DNA of 64,000 nt from Neptunomonas japonica DSM 18939 (GCF_000422765.1 NZ_AUGR01000009.1:162710-226709); one strand, 5' to 3'. Numbered from the stretch's first letter, positions 35,828 through 44,884 are shown. Program-made: numbers and translations. Notes: generated from the letters alone by a model not told the origin.

Positions 35828-36214
35828 TTAATGTGGCAGTTCTATGTACTGGCATGTAAATGAGCACTTGAAGAGCAAGCAAGATCTCCAGAAGAGGTTA
35901 TGATGCTTACGCTCTATATCCATACTTATTTTTTTAAGGCCAGATCTAAACAAAGCAGTTAACTTGGATTCTTCAGAGGAACACTTTTGGAGTTGCTCTA
36001 TTTGGGTATTAAATGCTGCACTAAATTGTTTGCTAATAGGCTCACCAAAAACAAAATCTTTAGCTATCTCCCAAAAGGTATTTTGAACAAGCCTGTCTAA
36101 AGCATTTAATTCCAATATGGCCGGTAGCTGCTCAAAAATGATCACATCACCGTTATAGAGAAGATGGTTACGTGACTTATCAATTAGAAGTTGTGACGAT
36201 TTAATAATCTCCAT
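35828..36214 (-). pseudogene. Hypothetical protein, possibly truncated
   Basis: From the ATG at 36214 the frame encodes about 128 residues (MEIIKSSQLLIDKSRNHLLY; ELNALDRLVQNTFWEIAKDF). I recall a weak resemblance of LLYNGDVIIFEQLP to the N-terminus of a larger oxygenase-like protein, but cannot support a family. The last 20 residues (FWRSCLLFKCSFTCQYIELPH) look compositionally unlike the rest, and the frame stops just before the DMT gene. I read it as a possible 3'-truncated gene. A genuine small protein is an alternative. Confidence 0.4.
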
Positions 36215-36381
36215 TACTGACACACCTATCCTACCTTTATGAATAAACATAAAGATTAGGGTAATTAGGCAATAAGACACAGACTCAAAAAAATTAAAGA
36301 TAACAGGGACAGACTGTTTCCTAAACACCTAGCAGAGAATAAGGCGGGCAATGCATAACTGGTATAAAAATAAACAGCCAC

Positions 36382-36406
36382 AAAAAAGGCAGCCAAAAGG
36401 CTGCCT
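36382..36406 (-). terminator. Intrinsic terminator of prpE
   Basis: On the minus strand an 8-bp GC-rich stem AGGCAGCC/GGCTGCCT with a TTTT loop is followed immediately by a run of T residues. It lies 30 bp after the prpE stop and is a textbook rho-independent terminator. Confidence 0.88.
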
Positions 36407-36435
36407 GAAAACTACTAAGGGTCTTAGGTGAGGTA

Positions 36436-38331
36436 CTATTGACTAGACACGAGTCCGTGATTAGTCAAAATTTCCTCGATTTCCGGTAAGCTAGCTGGGT
36501 CATCAATTGTTGAAGGAACTGAGTATCCAGAACCATCAGCAATCTGGCGCAGCAACTTACGCAGAATTTTTCCTGAACGGGTTTTTGGAAGACGCTGCAC
36601 AACCATTGCTTTTCTAAAACAGGCAACCGCTCCGATCTCTTTACGGACCATGGCAACCAATTCGGCTTCCAGCTCTTGCTCGTCTAACTCAATACCATTC
36701 TTGAGAAGCACCAGCCCGATAGGCTGCTGACCTTTCAGCGGATCATTTACACCGATAACACAACACTCTGCTACTGCTGAGTGGCTAGCGACAATCTCTT
36801 CCATCTCACCTGTTGACAGGCGATGCCCGGCTACGTTGATTACATCATCGGTACGACCCATGATGAATACATAGCCTTCTTCGTCTTTATATCCACCATC
36901 ACCCGTTGAATAGTAACCTGGGAACTCAGCTAGATACCCCGTACGGAAACGTTCATGGTCGCCCCATACTGTCGGTAAGCAACTTGGAGGCAGTGGAAGC
37001 TTCATGGCAATGTTGCCTTGCTCACCAGCAGGTAGCTCATTACCTTCTGAATCAACGATCTGCACATTGAAACCAGGCATAGGCAGTGTTGAAGAACCCG
37101 CTTTGGGCTCTTTCATCTCAACACCTGTCAAGTTACCGCAGATAGCCCAACCCGTTTCAGTTTGCCACCAGTGATCAATAACTGGCTTACCAAGAGTTTC
37201 TGTCGTCCAAGTGTACGTCGGTGGATCTAGTCGCTCACCGGCCATGAAAATAGCTTTCAAGTGAGACAGATCGTATGGTTTTAACAGCGCTGAATCAGGA
37301 TCTTCTTTGCGAATAGCACGAAATGCAGTAGGTGCAGCAAACAACGATTTTACTTTGTATTCTTCGCATACACGCCAGAATGCACCGGCATCCGGAGTTT
37401 TGATTGGCTTGCCTTCAAAAACAACAGTAGTACAACCCGCTAATAATGGTGCGTAAACAATATATGAGTGACCAACGACCCAGCCTACGTCTGATGCAGC
37501 CCAGAAAACGTCGCCTGCTTCCATATTATAAATAGATTTCATGCTGTATTTGAGCGCAACAGCATGACCACCGTTATCACGAACAACACCTTTTGGTTTG
37601 CCCGTAGTTCCCGATGTATAAAGAATATAGAGAGGATCTGTACCTTTAACAGGAACACAATCAGCAGGTTCAGCAGTTTTCATGGCTGTAGCCCAATCAA
37701 TATCACGATCAGCAATTAATTCAGCAGTCACTTGCGGGCGCTGGAATACGATACAACTGTTTGGTTTGTGTGCTGATTTTTCAATTGCTTCATCAAGCAG
37801 TGGCTTATAAGGCAGTACTTTTTTGATTTCTATACCGCAAGAAGCGGTGATAACCACTTTCGGTTCTGCATCATCAATACGTACGGCTAACTCTTGTGGA
37901 GCAAAACCGCCGAAAACTACAGAGTGAATAGCACCAAGACGGGCAACACCCAGCATAGCAATAACGGCTTCTGGGATCATTGGCATATAGATGACGACAC
38001 GATCACCTTTAGCAACGCCTTGCGCTTTAAGAATACCGGCAAACTTTGCTACTTCATCACGCAGTTCTTTATAGGTATAACGAATCTTTGTATTCGTAAC
38101 GGGAGAATCAAAGATCAATGCATCTTGTTCGGCACGTCCGTTTTCAACGTGAAAATCCAATGCTAGGTAAGCGGTGTTAAGCTCCCCATCAGCGAACCAA
38201 CGACTGATACCATTCTCATCTTTACTGAGAATCTTTTGTGGCTTTTTAAACCAATGGATATCTTCTGCTTTCTCACCCCAAAACAGCTCTGGAGTTTCTA
38301 TCGATTTTTCATATTCTGCTTGGTAGGACAT
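36436..38331 (-). CDS. prpE: Propionyl-CoA synthetase (acyl-CoA synthetase, PrpE type)
   Basis: An AMP-forming acyl-CoA synthetase of 631 residues from the start MSYQAEYEKSIETPELFWGE; the longer frame from a TTG at 38424 is not conserved. Motifs are YILYTSGTTGKPKGVVRDNGG (P-loop), WWQTETGW, YYSTGDGGYKDEEGY, and the C-terminal KTRSGKILRK with the lysine that is acetylated in this family. Compared with Acs, the RYTYKELRDEVAKFAGIL and VYMPMIPEAVIAML blocks are PrpE-like. It activates propionate, possibly acetate too. No prpBCD genes are adjacent. A long palindrome about 200 bp upstream may bind a GntR-type propionate regulator. Confidence 0.88.
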   Translation of the reverse strand: MSYQAEYEKSIETPELFWGEKAEDIHWFKKPQKILSKDENGISRWFADGELNTAYLALDFHVENGRAEQDALIFDSPVTNTKIRYTYKELRDEVAKFAGILKAQGVAKGDRVVIYMPMIPEAVIAMLGVARLGAIHSVVFGGFAPQELAVRIDDAEPKVVITASCGIEIKKVLPYKPLLDEAIEKSAHKPNSCIVFQRPQVTAELIADRDIDWATAMKTAEPADCVPVKGTDPLYILYTSGTTGKPKGVVRDNGGHAVALKYSMKSIYNMEAGDVFWAASDVGWVVGHSYIVYAPLLAGCTTVVFEGKPIKTPDAGAFWRVCEEYKVKSLFAAPTAFRAIRKEDPDSALLKPYDLSHLKAIFMAGERLDPPTYTWTTETLGKPVIDHWWQTETGWAICGNLTGVEMKEPKAGSSTLPMPGFNVQIVDSEGNELPAGEQGNIAMKLPLPPSCLPTVWGDHERFRTGYLAEFPGYYSTGDGGYKDEEGYVFIMGRTDDVINVAGHRLSTGEMEEIVASHSAVAECCVIGVNDPLKGQQPIGLVLLKNGIELDEQELEAELVAMVRKEIGAVACFRKAMVVQRLPKTRSGKILRKLLRQIADGSGYSVPSTIDDPASLPEIEEILTNHGLVSSQ

Positions 38332-38890
38332 AGCGCGGGCCCTTTGTGCTTGTAAGTTAATTTTCAGGACTACGTTAATGTGAGCCGTTATTGTTATTGT
38401 TGACAGTCGGCCTACAAGATCCAAGTACTTTAACTAAAAAAAAGGCGAATTTAACTACGACATAAGGCGAACATGGCCTTCTTAGAGATAAATATGCATT
38501 TTTGATTCGTTTTTTTTAATCTTCAAAAACTAGATTGTCGACAATCTAGTCTATTTTTGTACAGAAACCACCTTTTCAGGGCTTGAAAAACAAACATGCT
38601 GAGGACTTATCATTTTTTGGCTAAAAAACAATCAATTTAATAGCTGTTTTTGGAGAGGCCGCGTCGTTAATAAATAACATCTATAGCATAAGTGCTTAGA
38701 ATCAATACTCCCGATATGAAACAGATAACTTTTCATGGGTGTTGTCTGAGTAAATACATTAAAATAATCATTCTTTTCAGTTTGATTTCAGATTCAAAAT
38801 ATATAGTTAGCTTACTTTTTGTAGTCAAGCTATTCACTTGAATGCAAACAAAAATGACATAACAAGTACAAAAGTGCAGAGGGTACGCAA
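38332..38890. other. Divergent intergenic region, prpE / YHS-protein gene
   Basis: About 560 bp of AT-rich DNA with no convincing gene. The only strong signal is the perfect palindrome at 38529-38550. Promoters for both flanking genes must lie here. I see nothing else definite. Confidence 0.7.
38529..38550. promoter_or_regulatory. 22-bp perfect palindrome, GntR-type operator candidate for prpE
   Basis: The sequence is perfectly self-complementary over 22 bp around the core ATTGTCGACAAT. From memory, that core equals the motif reported for GntR-family regulators of propionate/methylcitrate genes. It lies about 200 bp upstream of prpE and 340 bp upstream of the divergent YHS gene. No gntR gene is in the window. 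A one-base coordinate uncertainty is possible. Confidence 0.6.
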
Positions 38891-39355
38891 ATGACTAATC
38901 TACTTTCATATAAAAAAGCATGGGGCTCAGTAATTGCAGCAATATTGATGGTTTTTTCTTTGCAAGCAAGTGCTAAATCTCCTATTTATACGTCGTACTT
39001 CAGTGACCTAGCTGTAGCAGGCTACGATACAGTTGCTTACTTTACTGAAAACAAGCCCGTTGAAGGTAATAAGCGTTTTGTAACTGAATATAAAGGTGCT
39101 GAATGGCGTTTCAAAAATGCTGATAATTTGGCGGCTTTTAAAGCAAACCCTGAAAAATACGCGCCGCAATATGGTGGCTATTGTGCATGGGCGGTTGCCA
39201 ATAATGACACCGCAAAAGGCGATCCTCTTCAGTGGACTGTTCATGAAGGGAAACTTTATCTTAACTACGATGCAAAAGTGCAATCCAAGTGGCTAAAAGA
39301 TAAACAAGGCTTTATTAGCTCTGCTGACAAAAACTGGCCTAACGTTATTAAGTAA
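38891..39355 (+). CDS. Secreted YHS-domain protein (1)
   Basis: A 154-residue exported protein with an N-terminal signal peptide (AWGSVIAAILMVFSLQASAKS, cleavage about residue 28). The YHS domain follows: VAGYDTVAYFTENKPVEGNK, then WRFKNADNLAAFKANPEKYAPQYGGYCAWAVA. YHS domains are metal-associated modules, but periplasmic members of this type lack an assigned function. It is paralogous to the protein at 45032 and lies 39 bp upstream of the DoxX-like membrane gene, so the two probably form an operon. Confidence 0.88.
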   Translation: MTNLLSYKKAWGSVIAAILMVFSLQASAKSPIYTSYFSDLAVAGYDTVAYFTENKPVEGNKRFVTEYKGAEWRFKNADNLAAFKANPEKYAPQYGGYCAWAVANNDTAKGDPLQWTVHEGKLYLNYDAKVQSKWLKDKQGFISSADKNWPNVIK

Positions 39356-39394
39356 TTGAATCGACAAAACTAATAAGAATATTAAGGATAAGAT

Positions 39395-39916
39395 ATGAAA
39401 TCTCGAATCATCACAATATTTAGCTGGGTGGTAGTTGCGTGGACATGTAAGGTATTTTTGAGCTCCTTACCCTACAAATTTTCAAGCCACCCTGACACAC
39501 AGCATATTTTTTCAACTATTGGTGCTTGGATGAGCACAACTATCTCAAACGGCTTAGGCGAATGGTTTACTGAATATGGAGCTTACGCGGTGGGTAGTGC
39601 CGAGCTGCTTGTTTCACTCTTTTTATTGCTTCCTATTCTCTTCTTTATCCTTAAAAAGGCAGGTGTTATCAGTAAAGCACCAGAGCGTGCATTGATTCAT
39701 AGTGTAGGTGGCGTACTCGCAGCAGGAATTATGGCAGGAGCCGCTTTTTTCCACTTAGCAACACCACTAGGAATAGAAGTATTGCATAATGGTCAAAGTG
39801 ATCACGGCTCACTGTTTTATGCCGCTGTTTCTATCTTTGTATTAGGGTTGATTATGGCTGCTGTTAACTTTACGTATTGGAAAAACAACAATACTAACCG
39901 CAACAACACACTGTAA
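39395..39916 (+). CDS. DoxX-like four-helix membrane protein
   Basis: A 173-residue inner-membrane protein with four hydrophobic segments (about residues 5-20, 66-87, 104-124 and 140-161), resembling the DoxX-like family: WVVVAWTCKVFLSSLPYKF, YAVGSAELLVSLFLLLPILFF and AAGIMAGAAFFHLATPLGIEV. DoxX proteins are linked to redox or thiol stress in some species, but function here is unknown. It is preceded by AAGGATAAGA as ribosome site, follows the YHS gene by 39 bp and precedes the first ATP-grasp gene by 13 bp. Confidence 0.75.
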   Translation: MKSRIITIFSWVVVAWTCKVFLSSLPYKFSSHPDTQHIFSTIGAWMSTTISNGLGEWFTEYGAYAVGSAELLVSLFLLLPILFFILKKAGVISKAPERALIHSVGGVLAAGIMAGAAFFHLATPLGIEVLHNGQSDHGSLFYAAVSIFVLGLIMAAVNFTYWKNNNTNRNNTL

Positions 39917-39929
39917 GTTCTAGATAATT

Positions 39930-40751
39930 ATGATGATTCGAATTCTGTTGGTGGCTTCCTATATAGTCTCGTGCTTTCGATTGAGAGTAATGCCATGGCA
40001 TTACTTTCAATTAAACGCTGGTTATTTTAATAAGGGCAAAGGCATCTACTCCAAACAGGATATTAACGATCTAATTCCGGAAAAATGGCATTTACAACAG
40101 TGGCTGGACTCTGGTGATAAGCAGCCAGAATCCTACCCAGTCTTCGCCAAACCAGAATGGGGGCAGAACTCCCAAGGGATTCGAAGAGCAGATAATATCG
40201 ATGAGTTGGAGGCTATTCGCAGCCAAAGGGTACCAGGACAATCGCAATACTTAATTCAAGAAGCGGCACAAGGGAAAATTGAGTTTGAAATTTTCGTTAT
40301 ACCATCAGATGAAGCGCCGGATCAGTATGCGATGCTGTCAGTCACGAAAGTGGTAAATCACAGTGCAGACAAGTTTCCGATTAATGGTATTTATAATAAG
40401 CAGACTGAATACCAAGATGTAACGGCACAGTTATGCAAAGAAAAGCTCGAAGCATTGTGGGGGCATTTAAAGACGGTTGGCCACTTTCGGATTTCACGTT
40501 TCGGCGTACGAGCTGATTCATTAGAGAAGTTAATAGACGGCCAGTTTAAAGTTATTGAGATCAACTTGTTTTTACCGATGCCACTCGTACTGCTGACCAA
40601 AAACACATCGCTAAAGAGAAAGTTAAGCTTAGCAATCCAATGTACTTGGTTGCTGGCAAAAATCACAAGAACTATACCAGAAGAACACAATGAGCCTTTT
40701 CTATTCTTTAAGAAACTAGGTTTCATGCAGCGCACTAAGCGCACTGACTAA
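39930..40751 (+). CDS. ATP-grasp family ligase, uncharacterised (1)
   Basis: A 273-residue ATP-grasp protein. The ATP-binding lysine and glycine loop are in YPVFAKPEWGQNSQGIRRAD (about 69-88). The hinge strand is YLIQEAAQGKIEFEIFVI, and the metal-binding end is FKVIEINLFLPMP, where E and N would hold magnesium. A normal pre-ATP-grasp domain is reduced to a hydrophobic N-terminus (MMIRILLVASYIVSCFRLRV) and a short linker. ATP-grasp enzymes couple a carboxylate to an amine or thiol via an acylphosphate. It is followed 14 bp later by a second, unrelated-looking ATP-grasp gene. Confidence 0.78.
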   Translation: MMIRILLVASYIVSCFRLRVMPWHYFQLNAGYFNKGKGIYSKQDINDLIPEKWHLQQWLDSGDKQPESYPVFAKPEWGQNSQGIRRADNIDELEAIRSQRVPGQSQYLIQEAAQGKIEFEIFVIPSDEAPDQYAMLSVTKVVNHSADKFPINGIYNKQTEYQDVTAQLCKEKLEALWGHLKTVGHFRISRFGVRADSLEKLIDGQFKVIEINLFLPMPLVLLTKNTSLKRKLSLAIQCTWLLAKITRTIPEEHNEPFLFFKKLGFMQRTKRTD

Positions 40752-40765
40752 GACGAGCACATGTA

Positions 40766-41674
40766 ATGCAAAATATAAAAAAGATAATTTATAGCTGGAT
40801 AAGCCAGCGTTATATGAACGGCTGTAGTAGCTACAATAATTTAGAAGTGAGAAAAAGCTGCCGCTCTAAAGAACAAGCTCGCGCTGTATTTAGTCAAGGT
40901 AATGTCCCTCATGCTAGAGGGCAAATATTTTTAAACCCAATGACCGCACACCGTTTTGCAAAAACACATGGTTTTCCTTTAGTTATTAAGCCAAATGTAA
41001 GCGGCTATTCTCGTGGTAGTTACTTTCCTATCAACAGCTTTACTGAGTTATGGAAAGCTATTTTCCTAGCAAAAATTTGGTGGCCTACCACCGTAGTTGA
41101 ACAGTATTTAAAAGGTCACAACTACCGTGTCGTCGCTATCAAAGGCGAGCTAATGTCAGTGATTGAACGTTACCCACCAACTATTACAGGTGATGGGATA
41201 CACACGATTAGCGAACTTATTGACGAAGAGAACACCATTCGTAAAGCAATGGAGCTACATCCTTGTATTTACCCAATAGAAAAGAACGAGCAAACCATCA
41301 ATTACTTGAAAAAAAGCAAGTATACGCTCGAGAGCATTCCACCAGAAGGGGAAGACGTCATACTCTTTTACCGCATATCGTTAGCACCAGGTGGTACTGT
41401 TCGTACTATTGATAAAGACACGATTCCAGAAGATAACAAACAACTGTTCTTAGATGTACTGGGCATGTTTGATGCAAACATACTAGGTATTGATGTGATT
41501 TTCGAAAAGGGTATAGAGCATTCATTTCATGATCAGAAGTGTATTTTCCTAGAAGTGAATTCACGTCCTTATCTGAAAATGCATGACTACCCTCGCTATG
41601 GAAAAAAAGAAGATTTGAGCCCTTATTACAATAAGCTCAATCAAATCGAAATTAGTAACGCAGATATTTACTAA
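40766..41674 (+). CDS. ATP-grasp ligase, cyanophycin-synthetase-like domain (2)
   Basis: A 302-residue protein equal to the ATP-grasp domain of cyanophycin synthetase and glutathione-synthetase-like enzymes, without the Mur-ligase half. Key blocks are FPLVIKPNVSGYSRGSYF, VVEQYLKGHNYRVVAIKGEL, VIERYPPTITGDGIHTISELID, and a metal site in NILGIDVIFEKG with IFLEVNSRPYLKMHDYP. The closest named domain types are CphA and the ATP-grasp part of N-acetylglutaminylglutamine synthetase. It should join a carboxylate to an amine, probably of amino acids. Its stop codon overlaps the start of the MFS gene by one base. Confidence 0.82.
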   Translation: MQNIKKIIYSWISQRYMNGCSSYNNLEVRKSCRSKEQARAVFSQGNVPHARGQIFLNPMTAHRFAKTHGFPLVIKPNVSGYSRGSYFPINSFTELWKAIFLAKIWWPTTVVEQYLKGHNYRVVAIKGELMSVIERYPPTITGDGIHTISELIDEENTIRKAMELHPCIYPIEKNEQTINYLKKSKYTLESIPPEGEDVILFYRISLAPGGTVRTIDKDTIPEDNKQLFLDVLGMFDANILGIDVIFEKGIEHSFHDQKCIFLEVNSRPYLKMHDYPRYGKKEDLSPYYNKLNQIEISNADIY

Positions 41675-42939
41675 TGAAAACCGTATCTTCGAGTTTCTTC
41701 CAATTTGCAGGCATTCACTCATTTTTGATTGGGCTACTGCCCTTCTTCATACCTGTGCTGCTGCTAAAACAAGGCGTATCTGTTGAGGGAATAGCTTTAT
41801 TTATTGCCGCTACCGGTTTTGGCTTTATTGTTTCACTTAAGATATGGGAAGCATTGTTCCAGCAGTCGCAATGGCGCTGGATCATTGGTTTATCATTTAT
41901 TACGGAAGTGATTCTTGTTGGCGTTTTACTTTTTAGTGACTCCCCACTTATATGGGCGTTTGCTGCATTACTAAACGGCGCATATAACTGTTTTTACTGG
42001 ACAACACAGCGAGTATTGTTCAGCACGATGACATCTGAACCCAAAAATCCATTTAGCCAAACCAATACTGATAACCAAACCGGCAAGCAGTTTGGGAACT
42101 TTCAAATTTTAGTTGTTGTGGTTTTAAAGTTAGGTATTTTAGTGGGAGCCCTGATGCTAGAAGATAGTCTAAAGTACTCATTATGGTTGGTTAGCTCGTT
42201 CATCTCTTTAGCTGGGCTTATGTGGTTCTTTCAAGCAAAGCGGATGAATGCATTCCTGACTGTGAGCCAGTTTTTCCCCGTTAATACCGATGCACAAAAA
42301 CCTAAAAGCACCTCAATATTTCGCTTTAAGGACGCTAACAACTCTGCTGTAGTATTTTACCTTGATGGCGTGTTCCTTTTTCTTGAAAGCTATTTCTGGG
42401 TAGTCTCTTTGTTTTTGATTTCCCAAGAAAGCGTCAAGGAGCTAGGTATTGTTATTGTCTCATTGACCGTCTTGCTGTCTGTCATTTTCTATTTGTTAAA
42501 AAACAAGATCGACAGTATTGACCGTAATAAAGTATATATTTGTGCCGTTATTTTTTATGCTGTTTCATGGTGGCTAAGAAGTGTACTGGACCCTTCTCTC
42601 CCTAATCACTTTGTGTACCCAGCCATTTTGCTGATTGCATTTTTAACTACATTTTTCCGCTTAAGTTTTAATAAACGCTTTTTTGATCATGCAAAAGAGC
42701 AGCGTCCTTTGAATTACTTACTGGCGAAAAGTTACTTATCTCAAACGGGTATTATTGTTTTTTATTTAGCTGTTGCTCTACTTGCCTCTTACTTCTCAGA
42801 CGTTCACGCCTCTCTGGCAACCCTGTACTTAGTTTTAACTCCTATCGCATTAATCTATATGGTTTATTCCGGCCCTAAGGAGTCCAACGTTAGCTCGAAT
42901 GTTGCAGCTAACGCGCCGTTGAGGACATCCAAAACTTAG
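41674..42939 (+). CDS. MFS-type transporter coupled to the ATP-grasp genes
   Basis: A 421-residue membrane protein with about 12 hydrophobic helices and a polar central loop near residues 190-220. It lacks classical MFS sugar-transporter motifs and I cannot assign a substrate class. The ATG overlaps the previous gene's TAA by one base, so translation is coupled to the second ATP-grasp ligase. Export of the ligase product is the simplest reading; uptake of a precursor is the alternative. A distinctive YFWVVSLFLISQESVKELG segment starts the second half. Confidence 0.8.
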   Translation: MKTVSSSFFQFAGIHSFLIGLLPFFIPVLLLKQGVSVEGIALFIAATGFGFIVSLKIWEALFQQSQWRWIIGLSFITEVILVGVLLFSDSPLIWAFAALLNGAYNCFYWTTQRVLFSTMTSEPKNPFSQTNTDNQTGKQFGNFQILVVVVLKLGILVGALMLEDSLKYSLWLVSSFISLAGLMWFFQAKRMNAFLTVSQFFPVNTDAQKPKSTSIFRFKDANNSAVVFYLDGVFLFLESYFWVVSLFLISQESVKELGIVIVSLTVLLSVIFYLLKNKIDSIDRNKVYICAVIFYAVSWWLRSVLDPSLPNHFVYPAILLIAFLTTFFRLSFNKRFFDHAKEQRPLNYLLAKSYLSQTGIIVFYLAVALLASYFSDVHASLATLYLVLTPIALIYMVYSGPKESNVSSNVAANAPLRTSKT

Positions 42940-42981
42940 CGCCTTCTTAATTTATAAAGATTTGTCTCACGGTAGAATTTT

Positions 42982-43500
42982 ATGCAAAAAATAATTGATA
43001 GTAGTATAGAAATTTTTGATCAGCTTAATGACTTCATTGAAAGTATTGATGATGATGTTTATCAGGATAATTCATCCTCTTTGTTTGAAAGCAGCATTGG
43101 GCAGCACTTAAGACATGTTTTAGATATCTATCACGCTCTTATCAGAAACATGACTGATGATATTGTGGACTACGATATTCGCCTGCGTGGCAGCTCTGTT
43201 GAAGTTAGTAGAAGGGATGCCCTACAAACATTAAGCGATATAAGAACATGGCTGGCTGCTCTTTGCCCGCACGAGATAACCCGTTGCGTGAAAATCCGCA
43301 CTGAAATAGCGATATCTGAGCAACACAGCTCTGTTTTAGATACGTCGTTTGGTCGCGAGTTGTTTTTTGCTTCTAATCATACTATTCATCATTTAGCACT
43401 CATGGTGACTATTGCAAAAGTGCTGGGTTGCAGTATTGGTGCTAACTATGGTGTTGCACCTGCTACAGCAACATATAATCGTCAACTGGCTCAATCGTAG
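42982..43500 (+). CDS. DinB-fold (four-helix metal-binding) protein
   Basis: A 172-residue helical protein with the DinB-superfamily histidine triad: H in SIGQHLRHVLDIYHALI (helix 2) and two in FFASNHTIHHLALMVTI (helix 4). DinB-fold proteins bind divalent metal and include thiol-dependent S-transferases and proteins of unknown role. GAGDxR-type signatures are absent, so the reaction is unknown. It follows the MFS gene by 42 bp and is coupled to the NRDE gene by a one-base overlap. Confidence 0.75.
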   Translation: MQKIIDSSIEIFDQLNDFIESIDDDVYQDNSSSLFESSIGQHLRHVLDIYHALIRNMTDDIVDYDIRLRGSSVEVSRRDALQTLSDIRTWLAALCPHEITRCVKIRTEIAISEQHSSVLDTSFGRELFFASNHTIHHLALMVTIAKVLGCSIGANYGVAPATATYNRQLAQS

Positions 43501-44246
43501 TGTGCACTGTCAGTTGGCTAATTAATCAAAACGGTTACCAGCTTTTCTTTAACCGAGATGAGCAACGTAGCCGCAGCAAAGCGCTGCCTCCACAGCATGG
43601 TAATATCAACGGCGTTGCTGTCATCATGCCAAAGGACCCAGATGGTGGCGGAAGCTGGATCAGTGTTAACGAGCGTGGTTTCAGTCTTTGCTTATTAAAT
43701 TTTTATCAAGGGGATATGCCAAGCGGTTCTTTATATAGCCGGGGACAGCTCTTAAAATCACTTTCGTGTTGTGATGATATTAACGCTTTCAACGAGCAGC
43801 TGACGTTATTAGATCTTGAGTGTTATGCCCCCTTTACAATCCTTGCTTTTGAACTTTATTCAGGTGTAAAAGGTTATCAATGGGATGGACGTAAGCTTGT
43901 TCAACTAAACGTGAATAGCCCCCTAACCTCTTCGTCCGTAATGTTTGACAAAGTTTCTGCTGCCCGTATAAACAGTTATTGTGCGTCAATGAATACTTCC
44001 CAGCAGCACATTCTCTACCATAGTGGGCATCACCCAGATAAAGGTTATCAATCCGTTTGCATGCATCGAAGTGATGCCAAAACTGTCAGCTTTAGTCACA
44101 TCTGCGTTTCCAGTGAGCAAGCAAGCTTCACTTATGTTGACGGTTCACCATGCTTATATGCCTCGCTAGATGAAGATAAAAAGCAGTACATTAACCACCA
44201 AAGCGGGTTAACGCTAGAGCGCTTATCAAGCCCTTACTTAGTCTAG
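43500..44246 (+). CDS. NRDE/TANGO2-family protein
   Basis: A 248-residue protein starting at a GTG that overlaps the previous stop by one base. It begins MCTVSW and contains the namesake FFNRDEQRSRSKALPP motif, then DPDGGGSWISVNERGFSLCLLN. The conserved second-residue cysteine suggests an N-terminal-nucleophile-like fold. Eukaryotic TANGO2 is linked to heme and lipid handling; bacterial homologues have no settled role. Several marine bacteria pair NRDE proteins with metal or redox genes, and a P460-type cytochrome follows about 115 bp downstream. Confidence 0.85.
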   Translation: MCTVSWLINQNGYQLFFNRDEQRSRSKALPPQHGNINGVAVIMPKDPDGGGSWISVNERGFSLCLLNFYQGDMPSGSLYSRGQLLKSLSCCDDINAFNEQLTLLDLECYAPFTILAFELYSGVKGYQWDGRKLVQLNVNSPLTSSSVMFDKVSAARINSYCASMNTSQQHILYHSGHHPDKGYQSVCMHRSDAKTVSFSHICVSSEQASFTYVDGSPCLYASLDEDKKQYINHQSGLTLERLSSPYLV

Positions 44247-44362
44247 TTTTCAGTTTCATTTCATATAAGAGTACTAATATCCCCCTTAATAAAGACTTTT
44301 AAGGCTCTATACTTACAAAGAGCACAGATTTAGTCAGGCAATAAAAACAGGGGAATAATAAT

Positions 44363-44884
44363 ATGAAACCCAGTATCTATCTCAAAGCAGGCTTATTTCT
44401 ATCCATCAGCGGCTTAATTGTTGCATGCGCTTCTGCACCGGATTACTCCGGTAATACTGATAGCCGATGGGCTAATTTTAAAAATTGGACAAAAATCACA
44501 GAAAATAGAACCAGTACAGGGGATCCAACTGGTTTTGTCAGCACAGTGCATAAAGGCCGTGACGGTTATCGTGACGTTTATGTAAACGATATTGGTTTAG
44601 CTGTTATCCAAGGCACTGCGCCTTACAACTACCCTGAGGGAACAGTGATTGTAAAAGAACAGTTTGATGACCTTGCAGCTTTTAAAGCACAAAAGCCCAC
44701 AGATTTAACCATTATGGTTAAATTACGAAACGGTGCGACACCTGATGCTAAAAACTGGGGCTGGGTTGCAGGTTACAACGCTAAGTTAGAAGAAACCAAC
44801 GCCTTTTGTAGCGGTTGCCATTCTATTGCTACACAGAATGATTTTGTCTTTACAAACGAAGACTTCTTAAAGCAGCATTATTAG
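44363..44884 (+). CDS. Cytochrome P460-family lipoprotein
   Basis: A 173-residue exported c-type cytochrome. The signal sequence ends in a lipobox (LIVAC, C22), predicting a membrane-anchored lipoprotein. The P460 fold is visible in GFVSTVHKGRDGYRDVYVNDIG, PEGTVIVKEQF and GWVAGYNAKL. The heme motif is C149-x-x-C152-H153 (CSGCH). P460 proteins oxidise hydroxylamine or handle NO; cytochrome c'-beta members share the fold. The crosslinking lysine of true P460 could not be assigned by eye, so catalytic function is open. AGGGGAAT is the ribosome site. Confidence 0.85.
   Translation: MKPSIYLKAGLFLSISGLIVACASAPDYSGNTDSRWANFKNWTKITENRTSTGDPTGFVSTVHKGRDGYRDVYVNDIGLAVIQGTAPYNYPEGTVIVKEQFDDLAAFKAQKPTDLTIMVKLRNGATPDAKNWGWVAGYNAKLEETNAFCSGCHSIATQNDFVFTNEDFLKQHY

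Noticed and set aside
36436..38331. Acetyl-CoA synthetase (acs) as the identity of the acyl-CoA synthetase
   Set aside because: The length and N-terminal blocks fit PrpE better than Acs; acetate may still be a secondary substrate.
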